NCBI GenBank assembly: GCA_012960975.1
Contig: DUAE01000030.1
Coordinates: 1-64,000, forward strand
DNA length: 64,000 nt
Reading direction: 5' to 3'
From: Candidatus Poseidoniales archaeon
Lineage (GTDB): Archaea > Thermoplasmatota > Poseidoniia > Poseidoniales > Thalassarchaeaceae
The position numbers and the translations under genes were made by a program. Under the pieces are notes generated by a model, which saw only the letters and a program-made list of their open reading frames with translations, ran no database searches and was not told the origin of the DNA. Shown piece after piece: positions 20,201-29,100 of this stretch. Each line of letters starts with the position of its first letter. Within the stretch, counting starts at the first letter, position 1.

Positions 20201-20636
20201 AGGTTGCACCCCAAACCAAGCTTGATGTCAAGATTGATGAAATATTGAAAAACATTCTCGCATCATTATCGAGGCCGGCCAGTAATAATTCGAAAGTGAT
20301 CCCGATGAATATTAAAACTAATAGTGGAGATAATGAAATCCCAAGGATTTTTTTCCAACCAGATAACTCTGAAAAAATTATTTTTACTAACAAAAATGCT
20401 GCAATTAGCATCTCCGCACCCTGCATCATCCAGATTAAATCACTAGGTATTTTTCCACCCAAAAGTAAATCAATCCAAGAGAAAATTCCTTGATGATATC
20501 GCAATCCAATTCCTGAATCAAAAAATAAAATTGAGAATAATAACAATTTTTGCTGTAATGAGGTTAAGTTATTTTTTGCATCAATAATGCCTTTCAAACT
20601 CTCCCCCACCGACATGATAGGCTTTGCCAGCATCAA
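17268..20636 (-). CDS. Fused LivH-LivM permease, copy 1 (1122 aa), with TM2-like segment between the permease halves
   Basis: LivH half (GATYLAIAVGLTLTYRVQRYGNFAQAEFFIIGAY ... GRRMRAVADNPDLAASSGIN) followed by LivM half (AYPTAELRTDYFAIVTVSLGELLR ... GRILRAIKEDEEVAQHHGHNV); 4-nt overlap with livG. Confidence 0.92.
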   Translation of the reverse strand: MMLAKPIMSVGESLKGIIDAKNNLTSLQQKLLLFSILFFDSGIGLRYHQGIFSWIDLLLGGKIPSDLIWMMQGAEMLIAAFLLVKIIFSELSGWKKILGISLSPLLVLIFIGITFELLLAGLDNDARMFFNISSILTSSLVWGATYLAIAVGLTLTYRVQRYGNFAQAEFFIIGAYIALTLQWSDRFFEGVSAPRDGIVNWNLILFAGLIAFFVTGLIGVVIDRLVYYRFRLKNASPQTMMIASLGVAMILRAMVYLRFTAASELFTPDPDWRLTSQKFEVPSRLMRFRLGERGDSIWDWEYQKTEEGFTIGAPDLNPIFEWDAVVNDYGFVYYKAALVLVVFSSVILLYLLMKKTRLGRRMRAVADNPDLAASSGINIESIQRYSAFLSAGLSGFGGAFFAASVRINPEVGLSILLPAFAVIVLGTIGSIPGAIIGSFCVGLVRSLSEPVLVGSGNSLGRANWSGFSEVMPFIFLIVILMLMPKGLGDAFESWNVDRLRKKAESEREPNPKIFVALAFLPTGAFGLHNFYKENTSRAENQLIITIMGIFLWLLAGWAFDASIVGVGSEFLINNWSYSIGINIGIMNSVPWLMALVWLSAIFEGSYLLIGKSEDPFEKVLDSFERLLEPIHEANLLISDTIDLAISSINRATGQFFDRIKSVISKSIIVLREKLKTDSTNFLIDKLDSTRQRWYKFAPYGRESPNGSYLIFALLMLLTFSITASLESSSSFTKAMQIGRILLLFSIYSLWSFSLNIHTGLTGMVNFGVIFFVGIGAVIVSLLTTPISVEMNGVMIDVGGYGWHPIPAIILALLVSAAIGWVIAYPTAELRTDYFAIVTVSLGELLRITLIAEPMLRAGTNTTAIGISRYTLPMKGWWESGPSESVGSMLGLANNGAPSDAPYVLLLGFTALITTIVCWWLLEIIFSSPWSRILRAIKEDEEVAQHHGHNVIRNKAASLALGAAIAALGGIFWAWMNTTIHPDNLSPARTTFIIWAAFIVGGKGSNRGMMVGAMVLVVTEFTFNALITARGNAESSLHFLIAYIDSAFRWLMLDSPLSLLWSDEALTHAFPKFLDDPLSVTAQLAYLKLALIGLVIIASLLLAEKGLVPEVPSRPDDPEGVEA

Positions 20637-20782
20637 CTTGCTTCTATTGGTTGCGCCGGACTAAAGTCGAATAGCTTGAGAATAATATACAAAAACAGAA
20701 AAAAAAAATGTTTTTTCATTGATAAAACAGTGAATTTAATTAGCCAAAATAACTTGATTAACTATTGATAATTTCACTCGGT

Positions 20783-20822
20783 AACGCCGGCTTCATCAAG
20801 TGTTGTGTTGCACACCGGCGTT
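20783..20822. promoter_or_regulatory. Inverted repeat AACGCCGG-N24-CCGGCGTT in the divergent intergenic region
   Basis: Perfect 8-bp arms at 20783-20790 and 20815-20822, between divergently transcribed livHM copy 1 and the aquaporin-like gene. Confidence 0.5.
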
Positions 20823-20873
20823 CGTAAAAATGTGATATAACTATAGGCTAGTTCTTGAATTCGACCTGTTTGG

Positions 20874-20921
20874 TTATATACTGACTAGATTGCGGGAAAT
20901 ATTGCTCACTAAGGTGGGAGG
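20874..20921 (+). promoter_or_regulatory. Candidate TATA-like element (ttatata, 20874-20880) and Shine-Dalgarno (ggtgggagg, 20913-20921) for the downstream gene
   Basis: Sequence ggttatata about 50 nt upstream and gtgggagg 8 nt upstream of ATG 20930. Confidence 0.5.
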
Positions 20922-20929
20922 AAAATATA

Positions 20930-21580
20930 ATGGGAATGGATACAAAAGATATGATGAATGAAATGGGTGCAGCTTTTGCTGTTACCTGGTTAGTTATGGG
21001 TTATACCGTATGGACCGGGGATGCTGGGGCATCCGGAGTCGAACTAATTGGAATAGGAATGAGCGGAATAATGGCCGTTGCAGCACTTGGTGTTGCATGG
21101 ATGGCATTCGCTGGTGCACACATTTTGCCACCAGTGACATGGATGCACATTATGACTGGAGACTTGGCTGACGCTGATTCTTGGATGGCTAATGGAACAA
21201 AATTAGCAATGCAAGTAGTAGGTGGAGCATTGGCACTAATTATGATGTCGTCAATTAATGATGGTGGTGTAACATACGCTGAGTCTATGGGCGGCGCAGC
21301 AATGGCTGCTTGGGAGTTTGATGCAATGACTATCGCTGGCGGAGTTGCTGCTGGTGCAATACTATGGTGCATTCACTCCAAGGCTGACAATGCTTGGGCT
21401 ACAGCAGTTGGTGTAGTTGCACTGGGCGGTTATATTGGTGCAACAGGATCAACGGACATGGCTTCTATGCTAATGAATGAAATGGGCGATCTAGTGCCAA
21501 CATTATTGGATTGGCTCGTAACTGGTATTTCAGTAGGTCTTGGTGCATTGGTTGCAACTAAGATCGATGAAAATCTTTGA
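20930..21580 (+). CDS. Predicted six-TM protein, divergent aquaporin/MIP-like channel
   Basis: Six hydrophobic segments; AFAGAHILPPVTWMHIMTG aligns by eye with the aquaporin '(S)GAHxNPAVT' half-helix; WEFDAMTIAGGVAAGAIL resembles TM4 'xEFxxTFxL'; strong upstream SD. Confidence 0.5.
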   Translation: MGMDTKDMMNEMGAAFAVTWLVMGYTVWTGDAGASGVELIGIGMSGIMAVAALGVAWMAFAGAHILPPVTWMHIMTGDLADADSWMANGTKLAMQVVGGALALIMMSSINDGGVTYAESMGGAAMAAWEFDAMTIAGGVAAGAILWCIHSKADNAWATAVGVVALGGYIGATGSTDMASMLMNEMGDLVPTLLDWLVTGISVGLGALVATKIDENL

Positions 21581-21658
21581 TTGATAAATAATTATTGATA
21601 CAGATACACGTAAGGCAGACTGGGGGGTTAGCCCTCCAGCCTTGCCGACTCTAAACAA

Positions 21659-21695
21659 CCCCGAGGAGCATTCGCTTACTCGGGAATTTTTTAAT
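21659..21695 (+). terminator. Hairpin CCCGAG-N13-CTCGGG followed by a T-rich tract
   Basis: ccccgaggagcattcgcttactcgggaattttttaattt, downstream of 20930..21580. Confidence 0.55.
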
Positions 21696-21759
21696 TTCAA
21701 GCATCATCCTCAGTATTACTCTAGACGATTAACGAGCAAGATACACCTAGTGCGAGTTT

Positions 21760-22104
21760 TTACTTCACTAGTGGAAGGCTACTCGTAATCGAATCGATTG
21801 TTGAACGTGGACCTGGTCCTATTCCGACGACAGTTACCGTTCCTGCAGGAATCTCAGTGTGCCCTGCGTCCTTGACCATGTAAGTAATCAATCCAGATTC
21901 TGAAGCTTCACCAAAAATTCTCTTTAATCCTTCAAGGTGTTTTGCAGATACTACGATCTTTCTAGCACCTTCCGTCCGATACCTTTCGAGGATTTTCGGA
22001 GCGACCCGCTTAGCCTTCAATACGCATTCTGTGGCCGCATGACTACATTGTGCAGCCAACTTACCTTTTGAGAGATTAAGGTCACTACGAGTGACGAGAA
22101 TCAT
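21760..22104 (-). CDS. pth2: Peptidyl-tRNA hydrolase, archaeal/eukaryotic type (Pth2)
   Basis: MILVTRSDLNLSKGKLAAQCSHAATECVLKA ... TEIPAGTVTVVGIGPGPRSTIDSITSSLPLVK; ORF extends to 22134 but likely start is ATG 22104. Confidence 0.93.
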   Translation of the reverse strand: MILVTRSDLNLSKGKLAAQCSHAATECVLKAKRVAPKILERYRTEGARKIVVSAKHLEGLKRIFGEASESGLITYMVKDAGHTEIPAGTVTVVGIGPGPRSTIDSITSSLPLVK

Positions 22105-22114
22105 AGTTATTTCA

Positions 22115-22768
22115 TCAGTTCGTGACAACTTCACTCACCGCATTCTCATTCGGAGTAATTCGATGTCGGTGCATTAGCTCGCCTAGTGGCACAGCCATCC
22201 AAGCAGCGAAAGCCAAATTACCTGTTGCGTGATAGAAATCGTACAACAATCCATTGAAAATGTAAGGAAGCAGTACGGAAATATCCGTCTGAATTAGAAT
22301 ACTCAAGGAAACTATCCAATTGAAGGCAAAACCTGAAATGAATGCAACTAGAGCAATTCGATTAACATTCAATTTCTGATCGGTTCGTAACCAGTCACTC
22401 AGAAGAGCTCCTGTAATCCCGACTCCACCCCATCCAATTACTTGGAAAAGTGTCCAAGGTCCGTGCCCCACAACTAAGAGGTTTGAGAGAAGAGCGACAA
22501 TACCTGCAAGAGCAAATGCACGAGGTGCACCAAAGTAAATTCCAGTTAGTAATACGATGACTGTGACCGGTTGAATATTAGGTAGTGGCTCAAATAAAAT
22601 TCTGCCACCAATCGCAAAAATTGCCAATATTCCGAGCATTATCCATGAACTGCTTTCATCAAGTTTGCGTTCCGCTTTCAGCAAAGCGAAGACAATTATT
22701 CCTAGAATCGCTGCATTGAGCAAAAGAGTTTCTGTGGCTGAAAGAGCTATGTTGTGTGCATCGAACAT
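22115..22768 (-). CDS. ECF-type transporter substrate-binding (S) component-like membrane protein
   Basis: LPNIQPVTVIVLLTGIYFGAPRAFALAGIVALLSNLLVVGHGPWTLFQVIGWGGVGITGALL matches the general pattern of CbrT/QueT-type S components; 5-6 TM. Confidence 0.7.
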   Translation of the reverse strand: MFDAHNIALSATETLLLNAAILGIIVFALLKAERKLDESSSWIMLGILAIFAIGGRILFEPLPNIQPVTVIVLLTGIYFGAPRAFALAGIVALLSNLLVVGHGPWTLFQVIGWGGVGITGALLSDWLRTDQKLNVNRIALVAFISGFAFNWIVSLSILIQTDISVLLPYIFNGLLYDFYHATGNLAFAAWMAVPLGELMHRHRITPNENAVSEVVTN

Positions 22769-22824
22769 GTTAGGTCCCTGCCACTCTGGTTATCATGCAA
22801 CACTTGATGCTTGTCCAAGGATAC

Positions 22825-23487
22825 CTAAGATTCGATGCGCCAGGTGATAACATCATCAGCATCGATTTGCAAATCGCCAATACCGACCGATGCTTCTGCT
22901 CCGTTGATGTACAATCCCCACCAACTGCTCCAATCATCGGCTTGAGCAACCCCGCCAATCGAAGTCACAAACGACCCGTAATCACCGACATCGTAGATGA
23001 CTTCGAGATCTCGATTAGGCAAAAGAGCGACTGCATCTAGAGTCAAATCGAATCCATTAGTGTACCCTGAAAGCCCTCCAATACAAACACCGGTCATCGC
23101 CGCATCACCAACGAAAGAACCGTCCCAACTCGCTACCGAACCATTGAATGCATCATTGACTGAAATCGATTCACCGCTCGTTGAAATCATTGTCGTCCCG
23201 GACATGAAAACTGGATGACTTGAGTCAGAAGAAAAGTCAAAACAAATCACTTGAGTTCCGTTCCATTTTTGTGGTAATCCATCATGGGAATTACCATCAT
23301 CATCAACATAACTTATCGCTTGAGATGCCCATAATTCAGATAACATCGGCGCAGTAAGAACCAACGCGAGAATCCAGGTGCCAGAAATAAATTTCAATCT
23401 ATTATCTTCGTCGATTGTCTTCATAATTACAATCGTAATTATCGCTACCGCTCCAAATACTAAGGTTAGGTCTTGCATGGAGTTCAT
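22825..23487 (-). CDS. Membrane-anchored protein with DUF4430 (transcobalamin-like C-terminal) domain
   Basis: C-terminal GDYGSFVTSIGGVAQADDWSSWWGLYINGAEASVGIGDLQIDADDVITWRIES matches the DUF4430 pattern (VTSIxG...GWxxYVNG...vgxxxyxlxdGDxIxW); N-terminal TM. Confidence 0.7.
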   Translation of the reverse strand: MNSMQDLTLVFGAVAIITIVIMKTIDEDNRLKFISGTWILALVLTAPMLSELWASQAISYVDDDGNSHDGLPQKWNGTQVICFDFSSDSSHPVFMSGTTMISTSGESISVNDAFNGSVASWDGSFVGDAAMTGVCIGGLSGYTNGFDLTLDAVALLPNRDLEVIYDVGDYGSFVTSIGGVAQADDWSSWWGLYINGAEASVGIGDLQIDADDVITWRIES

Positions 23488-23530
23488 GTGTGATTAAAAT
23501 TAGTTTATAATCTGTTTCTCGGCCAAAAGT

Positions 23531-25660
23531 TCAAGTTAATTTTTGAATCTTTTCTCGTAAAACTTGACTGACAATTTTTCCATCTGCTGCCCCACCAAGT
23601 TTACCCATGACCATGCCCATCAAAGGACCTACAGCTTCCATACCACGTTCAGCTACGAAATCTGCTCTTTCTGCAAGGATTGCGTCGACTGCATCTTCGA
23701 CCGCGCTAGTATCAGCGGGCGTGAAACCTTCTTTCTCTGCACGGTTGGCAAACCAACTCAAACGTGTTTCAAATTCAGCTTCGCCAAGAGTTGGTCCTTC
23801 TGTAATCAATAAAGCAGCCATAGGAATTAGGCCTTCACGAGTAATTATTCCTTCTTCTCGAGCATGAACTGTTAGTGTTAATATTGGCCAATCGACTGCT
23901 TTTTCAACAATATTTACTGCCTTTGCAATATCTGACCGGGTATTATCAAGAAGTATGCTAGCCCATGCTTTAGCTGGAAGTGAAGGACAATCATGCAACC
24001 CTCCTTCAACCCCAATTACGAAAATATCGTCGAGTTCTGACCCTAATAATGCTTCAATTTGGTTAGATGAAATTTTGAATTTTTCAAGGCGAGTGAATCG
24101 CTCGCTTCGATTCATTGGAAGATTTTCTGAGATCGTGTTCCAATAATCCCCCTCAATTCTCAAAACTGGGACATCGGTTTCTGGATACATCCGGGCACCG
24201 CCAGGAAGCGGACGCATCGCAGTTGTAGTTCCATCTTCAGGTGAGCCTTTTCGAATAACGACATTTCTGACTTCTTGCGGTATTCGATGATAAGCCATTC
24301 TCGCACGATTAACCACTGATTCGAGAGCTAAATCCGCTTGCCAATCAGGAGCCGCACACAAAATGAACGCATCCATTTCTGACAAATTCAATGCCTCCCT
24401 TACTCGCTCCACCTCTATGCTACTGATACCGTAAGCTGGCAATTCATCAGAGTGGAAAATACCAGCGACGCCAGCAAGCTTTGCCGCGCTGGCGAACTCC
24501 CGACCAAGTCGAGGCATTTGTGCACCGTTATTGTCAAGTTCTTTTGTTCCGAGTTTGTTGGCGAATCCGGGCAAGGAGATTCCCTTAACGACAGCACCAG
24601 ATTCGAGAGATTTTTTCACCATCGCAGAATCACATGTTTCAAATTTAGAGGTCATATTTTGAATGGTGATAGGCAATCTTGACTTCGCAGAGGCTGAAAC
24701 TCTATTCTCAACAGGCGTGGAATCTTGGCGACGATCTGGAGGTAAAACAGGCAATCCTGCTTCTAAACGAAGTGTGTTCGCTAGGCGATAGAAATGGAGC
24801 TGACGAGCCATCTCTAATCTGATTATTTTCGGAATCCAATCCAAATCTTGGCATCCTTTGATTTCAACGCGATCACCACAGGCGATACTAACATTGAGAT
24901 CTTGGCGTATTGAGCCGAGGCCACGGCGAACCATTCTGGTATCTCGCAACATTGTTCCAAGTGCTATCGCGACCTCCTTTGCATGATCAGGGGTTTGTAC
25001 ATCTGGTGCGGTTGCAATTTCGACCAGAGGCATTCCCAGTCTGTCGAGAATATAATAGACAATTTCTCCTGTATTTGTTGATTTTGTATCGAGTTTTCTT
25101 GCTGAATCTTCTTCAAGGCAAATCACGTCGATTCCAACGATTCCTGAATTAGTAGAAATAACACCATTCGTTGCGACTAAGGTTGTTCGCTGAAATCCGC
25201 TAGTATTCGAACCATCAACTACAGTTTTTCTCATTACTTGAAGTGATGAGACCGGTTTTGCATCCATCATCGCTGACATCGTCAAAACCGCATTAACCGC
25301 ATCTTTATCGTGCTCGAGAGGCGGTGCCTCATCGATTTCTATCAATCCTGCATTTGGCGGCTGGACGTAAACAAATGATCGGTTTCGTCGTGCCTCGAAG
25401 CGTGCAGCAATGTCGACACGACCACCTTCACCTTGCGAGGCGCGGAGTTTTCGATGGGATTGTGTCCATTCTCGTGGAATTTCTTCAAGTCCTTGGTCGT
25501 AAAGTTGACTCGGCATTCTAGAATGTAATTTTCCAGTCGCCAATTGTTGGTGGATTTCCAACCCACACATGAAACCAAGGCCTTGCGGATTCAAAGAATC
25601 CGAAGAAAAAACATCGCCGACCGGTTCCATTCTAATCGAGGTGGCGAGGCTCTCGCTCAT
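23531..25660 (-). CDS. gatE: Glu-tRNA(Gln) amidotransferase subunit E
   Basis: LGFMCGLEIHQQLATGKLHSRMPSQL, GatB-like core, AspRS-like GAD insertion, C-terminal YqeY-like tail (PLMGMVMGKLGGAADGKIVSQVLREKIQKL). Confidence 0.95.
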   Translation of the reverse strand: MSESLATSIRMEPVGDVFSSDSLNPQGLGFMCGLEIHQQLATGKLHSRMPSQLYDQGLEEIPREWTQSHRKLRASQGEGGRVDIAARFEARRNRSFVYVQPPNAGLIEIDEAPPLEHDKDAVNAVLTMSAMMDAKPVSSLQVMRKTVVDGSNTSGFQRTTLVATNGVISTNSGIVGIDVICLEEDSARKLDTKSTNTGEIVYYILDRLGMPLVEIATAPDVQTPDHAKEVAIALGTMLRDTRMVRRGLGSIRQDLNVSIACGDRVEIKGCQDLDWIPKIIRLEMARQLHFYRLANTLRLEAGLPVLPPDRRQDSTPVENRVSASAKSRLPITIQNMTSKFETCDSAMVKKSLESGAVVKGISLPGFANKLGTKELDNNGAQMPRLGREFASAAKLAGVAGIFHSDELPAYGISSIEVERVREALNLSEMDAFILCAAPDWQADLALESVVNRARMAYHRIPQEVRNVVIRKGSPEDGTTTAMRPLPGGARMYPETDVPVLRIEGDYWNTISENLPMNRSERFTRLEKFKISSNQIEALLGSELDDIFVIGVEGGLHDCPSLPAKAWASILLDNTRSDIAKAVNIVEKAVDWPILTLTVHAREEGIITREGLIPMAALLITEGPTLGEAEFETRLSWFANRAEKEGFTPADTSAVEDAVDAILAERADFVAERGMEAVGPLMGMVMGKLGGAADGKIVSQVLREKIQKLT

Positions 25661-25677
25661 ATGTTCAACGGCTGAGC

Positions 25678-27831
25678 CTAGACGAAAGAATACTCATCGT
25701 TTCGATTACTGAAGAGTTGTCCTGCTGTTCTCATCTTGGAAATTACTTCATCGACTGTGAACTCTGGAATCTTTTTGGCTGCAGTACGATTGTAGATTTC
25801 AGTGATCGTTGCAATGTTGTTTTTCTCGGCACAAATATCTCTAATGATTTGCCGAACAACATTAGTCATATTCCGGTTTTTGGTCGTTGTACCGGAATAT
25901 TCAGACTCATCTTCTATTCCCGCTTCTTCTCTCCAATGTTTGTAAACCGCGATAGCAACTTGGGCATCTTCGTTGGTGGCAATATTGCGCAAATACATCT
26001 TTGCATGAGCCTCAGTTAACCGAATTAAGGCCTCTAGCGCACGTGCGGTAATCGGGATAACATCTGTTCCTGGATCTTGATCACCACGGCCATAAGACTG
26101 GCGTTCCTCGGTATAATAATTCAAAATTGCAGCGGTTGCATCATCATCTAAATTTGGGTGGCAATTCAATTTTGCATATGCGATATATTTGCGTAAGAAA
26201 TTAGATGTTAAGTGCTCCTTACCATCAACCCCGATGTCGGTAATCTGTTTAGATTTAGAATCGGCTGGATTCATCTCCAAATTTTCTTCAATCATCAATT
26301 CGCTGACACCAAGGGTTCGAGTCGCCAAAATATGCCGAGCAATTCTTTCATCGTCCTCTTGCTTGACTTCATCTCGCATCATCCAAATAATATCGAATCG
26401 AGATGCTAAGGGTGGTGGTAATCCCGTTTCGCTAAATGAGTGAAGAACGCTTGCGTTTACACCTCGTTGAGAAAATCGACCTGCGGTCGGATTGGCAGCA
26501 GCAAGAATCGAACAACGAGTGGGTAATGTTGCAGTAATTCCACCCTTTGCGATGTGGATTTGCTGCTGCTCCATCGCAGGAAGAATCGATGAACGATCCT
26601 CTTTGTTGATTTTATCGAATTCATCGATTGCAGCTAAACCTCTATCAGATAACGGTAGTATTCCTGCTTCGAGAGCAAAACGTCCATCGGAAAATGAATC
26701 TTTGATAGCGGCAGCGGTAAGACCGGCGCTAGAAACTCCGCCACCCGAAGCTAATTTCCCCCGAGGAGATAATTTTGACATATATGATAGAAGTTGAGAT
26801 TTTGCAACACCAGGGTCTCCCATCAAAAGAATATGAATATCACCACGAGTTCGGGTTTTGTCTGGATTTATCCGAGCTACCCCTCCAAATAATTGCAAAG
26901 CGAGTGAGCGCTTGACGAAGGGCAAAACACCAGTTGGGAAAATCGATGGAGCAATGGAATTTTGCATCAATCTAAACAGATCATCACGTTGAGAAATTTC
27001 ACGAATTTGTTCCCCCTCTTCTTTGGTGATTTTTATTTCGGTAAATGGTACGGATTCGTGTTCAGAACTAACCAAATGATACATGATATCAAACATTGGA
27101 GTCTTTTTGTTTCGGCGATATTCAGAATGAACAACAGGAATTACGTTAACAATAACCCTCTGACCTGGAAGATGTTTGTTTACTAAATTGCCCTCTAACA
27201 AAGCAGAGGCACGACCTGGTTGCGAACCACTTGAAACCTGCTCTGGCAATTCCTGAATCTCAATCCACTGATTGTTGACCAGTTTTGAAATATTGTAAAT
27301 CAATTCAAAACGAGTTGCGCCATTTTTAACCGTCTCTCCACAACCACCTTGATCGGTAGAGGCACACTTCAGAGGTTCGACCAATTCGCGTTCATTATGT
27401 TGTGCGATTTCAACATTATATCCACACGCCTCGCATTGGAAAACTGCAATGTGCATCCTCGGCTTCAAATCAGAGATTTTTGTAACGATAACTTCTGAAC
27501 TTCGGAGTTTTTCGATGTCCGCTGCTCCAATATCTCTCAAACTGCGGCGAGAATCGCGCGGTAATTCACCAACTCGCAACATCACATCAATATCTTCACC
27601 GCGCTCACGGCAAATCTCTCGCAACATTTCGGTTCCAGACGCGAGAATTTGGCGAGGAAATTGCAAAATGTCTTCAGCGAATTCAGGATCAAAACCTTGT
27701 AACTCATGGAATGATACTTCCAAAACAGGTGTATTTGACTGTCGGGAAAGAAGGAGAAGAATATCCGAATCCTTTGCTTCAGAAAAGAAGGTTTTCCATC
27801 TTGCAGAGGAATCGTGTGCTGCCATTGTCAT
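25678..27831 (-). CDS. mcm: MCM replicative helicase
   Basis: ILLMGDPGVAKSQLLSYMSKLSPRG, ALEAGILPLSDRGLAAIDEFDKINKEDRSSILPAMEQQQIHIAKGGITATL, PPLASRFDIIW; zinc-binding CEACGYN. Likely start ATG 27831 (or 27825), not 27987. Confidence 0.96.
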   Translation of the reverse strand: MTMAAHDSSARWKTFFSEAKDSDILLLLSRQSNTPVLEVSFHELQGFDPEFAEDILQFPRQILASGTEMLREICRERGEDIDVMLRVGELPRDSRRSLRDIGAADIEKLRSSEVIVTKISDLKPRMHIAVFQCEACGYNVEIAQHNERELVEPLKCASTDQGGCGETVKNGATRFELIYNISKLVNNQWIEIQELPEQVSSGSQPGRASALLEGNLVNKHLPGQRVIVNVIPVVHSEYRRNKKTPMFDIMYHLVSSEHESVPFTEIKITKEEGEQIREISQRDDLFRLMQNSIAPSIFPTGVLPFVKRSLALQLFGGVARINPDKTRTRGDIHILLMGDPGVAKSQLLSYMSKLSPRGKLASGGGVSSAGLTAAAIKDSFSDGRFALEAGILPLSDRGLAAIDEFDKINKEDRSSILPAMEQQQIHIAKGGITATLPTRCSILAAANPTAGRFSQRGVNASVLHSFSETGLPPPLASRFDIIWMMRDEVKQEDDERIARHILATRTLGVSELMIEENLEMNPADSKSKQITDIGVDGKEHLTSNFLRKYIAYAKLNCHPNLDDDATAAILNYYTEERQSYGRGDQDPGTDVIPITARALEALIRLTEAHAKMYLRNIATNEDAQVAIAVYKHWREEAGIEDESEYSGTTTKNRNMTNVVRQIIRDICAEKNNIATITEIYNRTAAKKIPEFTVDEVISKMRTAGQLFSNRNDEYSFV

Positions 27832-28048
27832 GTCTAATCCTCGCCGGGCATTTGAGACGGGCGTCCACAGTCTATAACCAAATGGTTTGGAAAAACCTAC
27901 CCGTATGTTTCCACTGGAGAGTTTTGATACGGGCAGGTAAGCGAATGTGGTGCTGAGGGCTTCCACTGCAAGAATATAATGATTCAAGCCAAGTCCAAAG
28001 GAAATCTACCTTCAGAGGAATTAAAATCTAAGGTGCCTATCGCCATTC

Positions 28049-28486
28049 ATGGATTTGCAACGTGTTGGTGATGATGTATTCTTGCGATTAGATCAGGGTG
28101 AAGAAATTCATACAGCAATTCAATCTCTCGCTGAACACGGCATTACTACTGCAGCTATTACCAGCGGCATCGGAAGAGTACGTGATATCGAGTTCGGATT
28201 TCTCGATTCGACTGGTATTTACCAAACCGTCATTCATGCAGGACCGATGGAATTAATCTCAACTCAAGGCAATCTAGCACCTTCCTCAGATGGCCCCTTT
28301 ACTCACATTCATTCGGTTTTCTCCGATGACAACCATGTCGTTCATGGCGGTCATCTAGTCACGGCGACAATCGAAGTTGTCGCCGAGATTCACCTTCGTG
28401 TTTTGAATTCTCAAAGTGATGACCCGATGGAGCGGGTCAAAACTGAAAACGACTTTATACGATTGTCTTTTTGTGATTTGAGGTGA
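28049..28486 (+). CDS. PPC/DUF296 domain protein
   Basis: FLRLDQGEEIHTAIQSLAEHGITTAAITSGIGRVRDIEFGFLD ... HIHSVFSDDNHVVHGGHLVTATIEVVAEI. Confidence 0.85.
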   Translation: MDLQRVGDDVFLRLDQGEEIHTAIQSLAEHGITTAAITSGIGRVRDIEFGFLDSTGIYQTVIHAGPMELISTQGNLAPSSDGPFTHIHSVFSDDNHVVHGGHLVTATIEVVAEIHLRVLNSQSDDPMERVKTENDFIRLSFCDLR

Positions 28487-29100
28487 AGGTGTTGAAAGTC
28501 CTGTGGGCCCATGGCCTAGAAGGAAGGGCAAATGGTTCGAAGCCAACTTATTTGATTGAAGAATATGGTTGGGAAGTAGTTTCTCCAGAGATGGCAGCAA
28601 ATGGATGGACAATTTCAGATCAAACAAATATCATTCTTGAGATGATTTCTGCAAACCCTGATTTCGACTTTATTATGGGGTCATCATATGGAGCTCTCGC
28701 TATCGCTAATGCTGCATCTCAATTGAAAGATTCTGATCTAAAATTAGTACTCCTAGCACCAGCGTTCGGACTTTACGAAAACTTCCGCGACAATATTGGG
28801 AAAGAAGCGGTCGCTGAATGGCAATCTAGTGGCACTCGGCAATATTTTCATCATGGATTTGGACATAATGTTGAATTTGGATGGGATTTTATGGAAAGTG
28901 CTAAAAATAATTCTTGGCCGAAATTTTCTCAATCAGCAGCAATCATCCATGGTACAAATGATAACATTGTTCCATTTTCCTTTTCAAAAAATTATGCTCA
29001 AGAAAATGAAAATATTGAATTAATTACTGTCGATGATGGTCATCGGCTACTCGAATCATTGCATCAAATTGGGCGGGCAGCAGAAAAGTTGCTAAAATAA
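28483..29100 (+). CDS. Alpha/beta hydrolase fold protein (YqiA/UPF0227-like)
   Basis: VLWAHGLEGRANGSK, FIMGSSYGALAIANAA, IIHGTNDNIVPFSFS, DDGHRL; overlaps upstream gene by 4 nt. Confidence 0.75.
   Translation: MKVLKVLWAHGLEGRANGSKPTYLIEEYGWEVVSPEMAANGWTISDQTNIILEMISANPDFDFIMGSSYGALAIANAASQLKDSDLKLVLLAPAFGLYENFRDNIGKEAVAEWQSSGTRQYFHHGFGHNVEFGWDFMESAKNNSWPKFSQSAAIIHGTNDNIVPFSFSKNYAQENENIELITVDDGHRLLESLHQIGRAAEKLLK

Noticed and set aside
22769-22824. Possible cobalamin riboswitch between the ECF S-component and DUF4430 genes
   Set aside because: The gap is only 56 nt and no B12-box-like sequence was seen.
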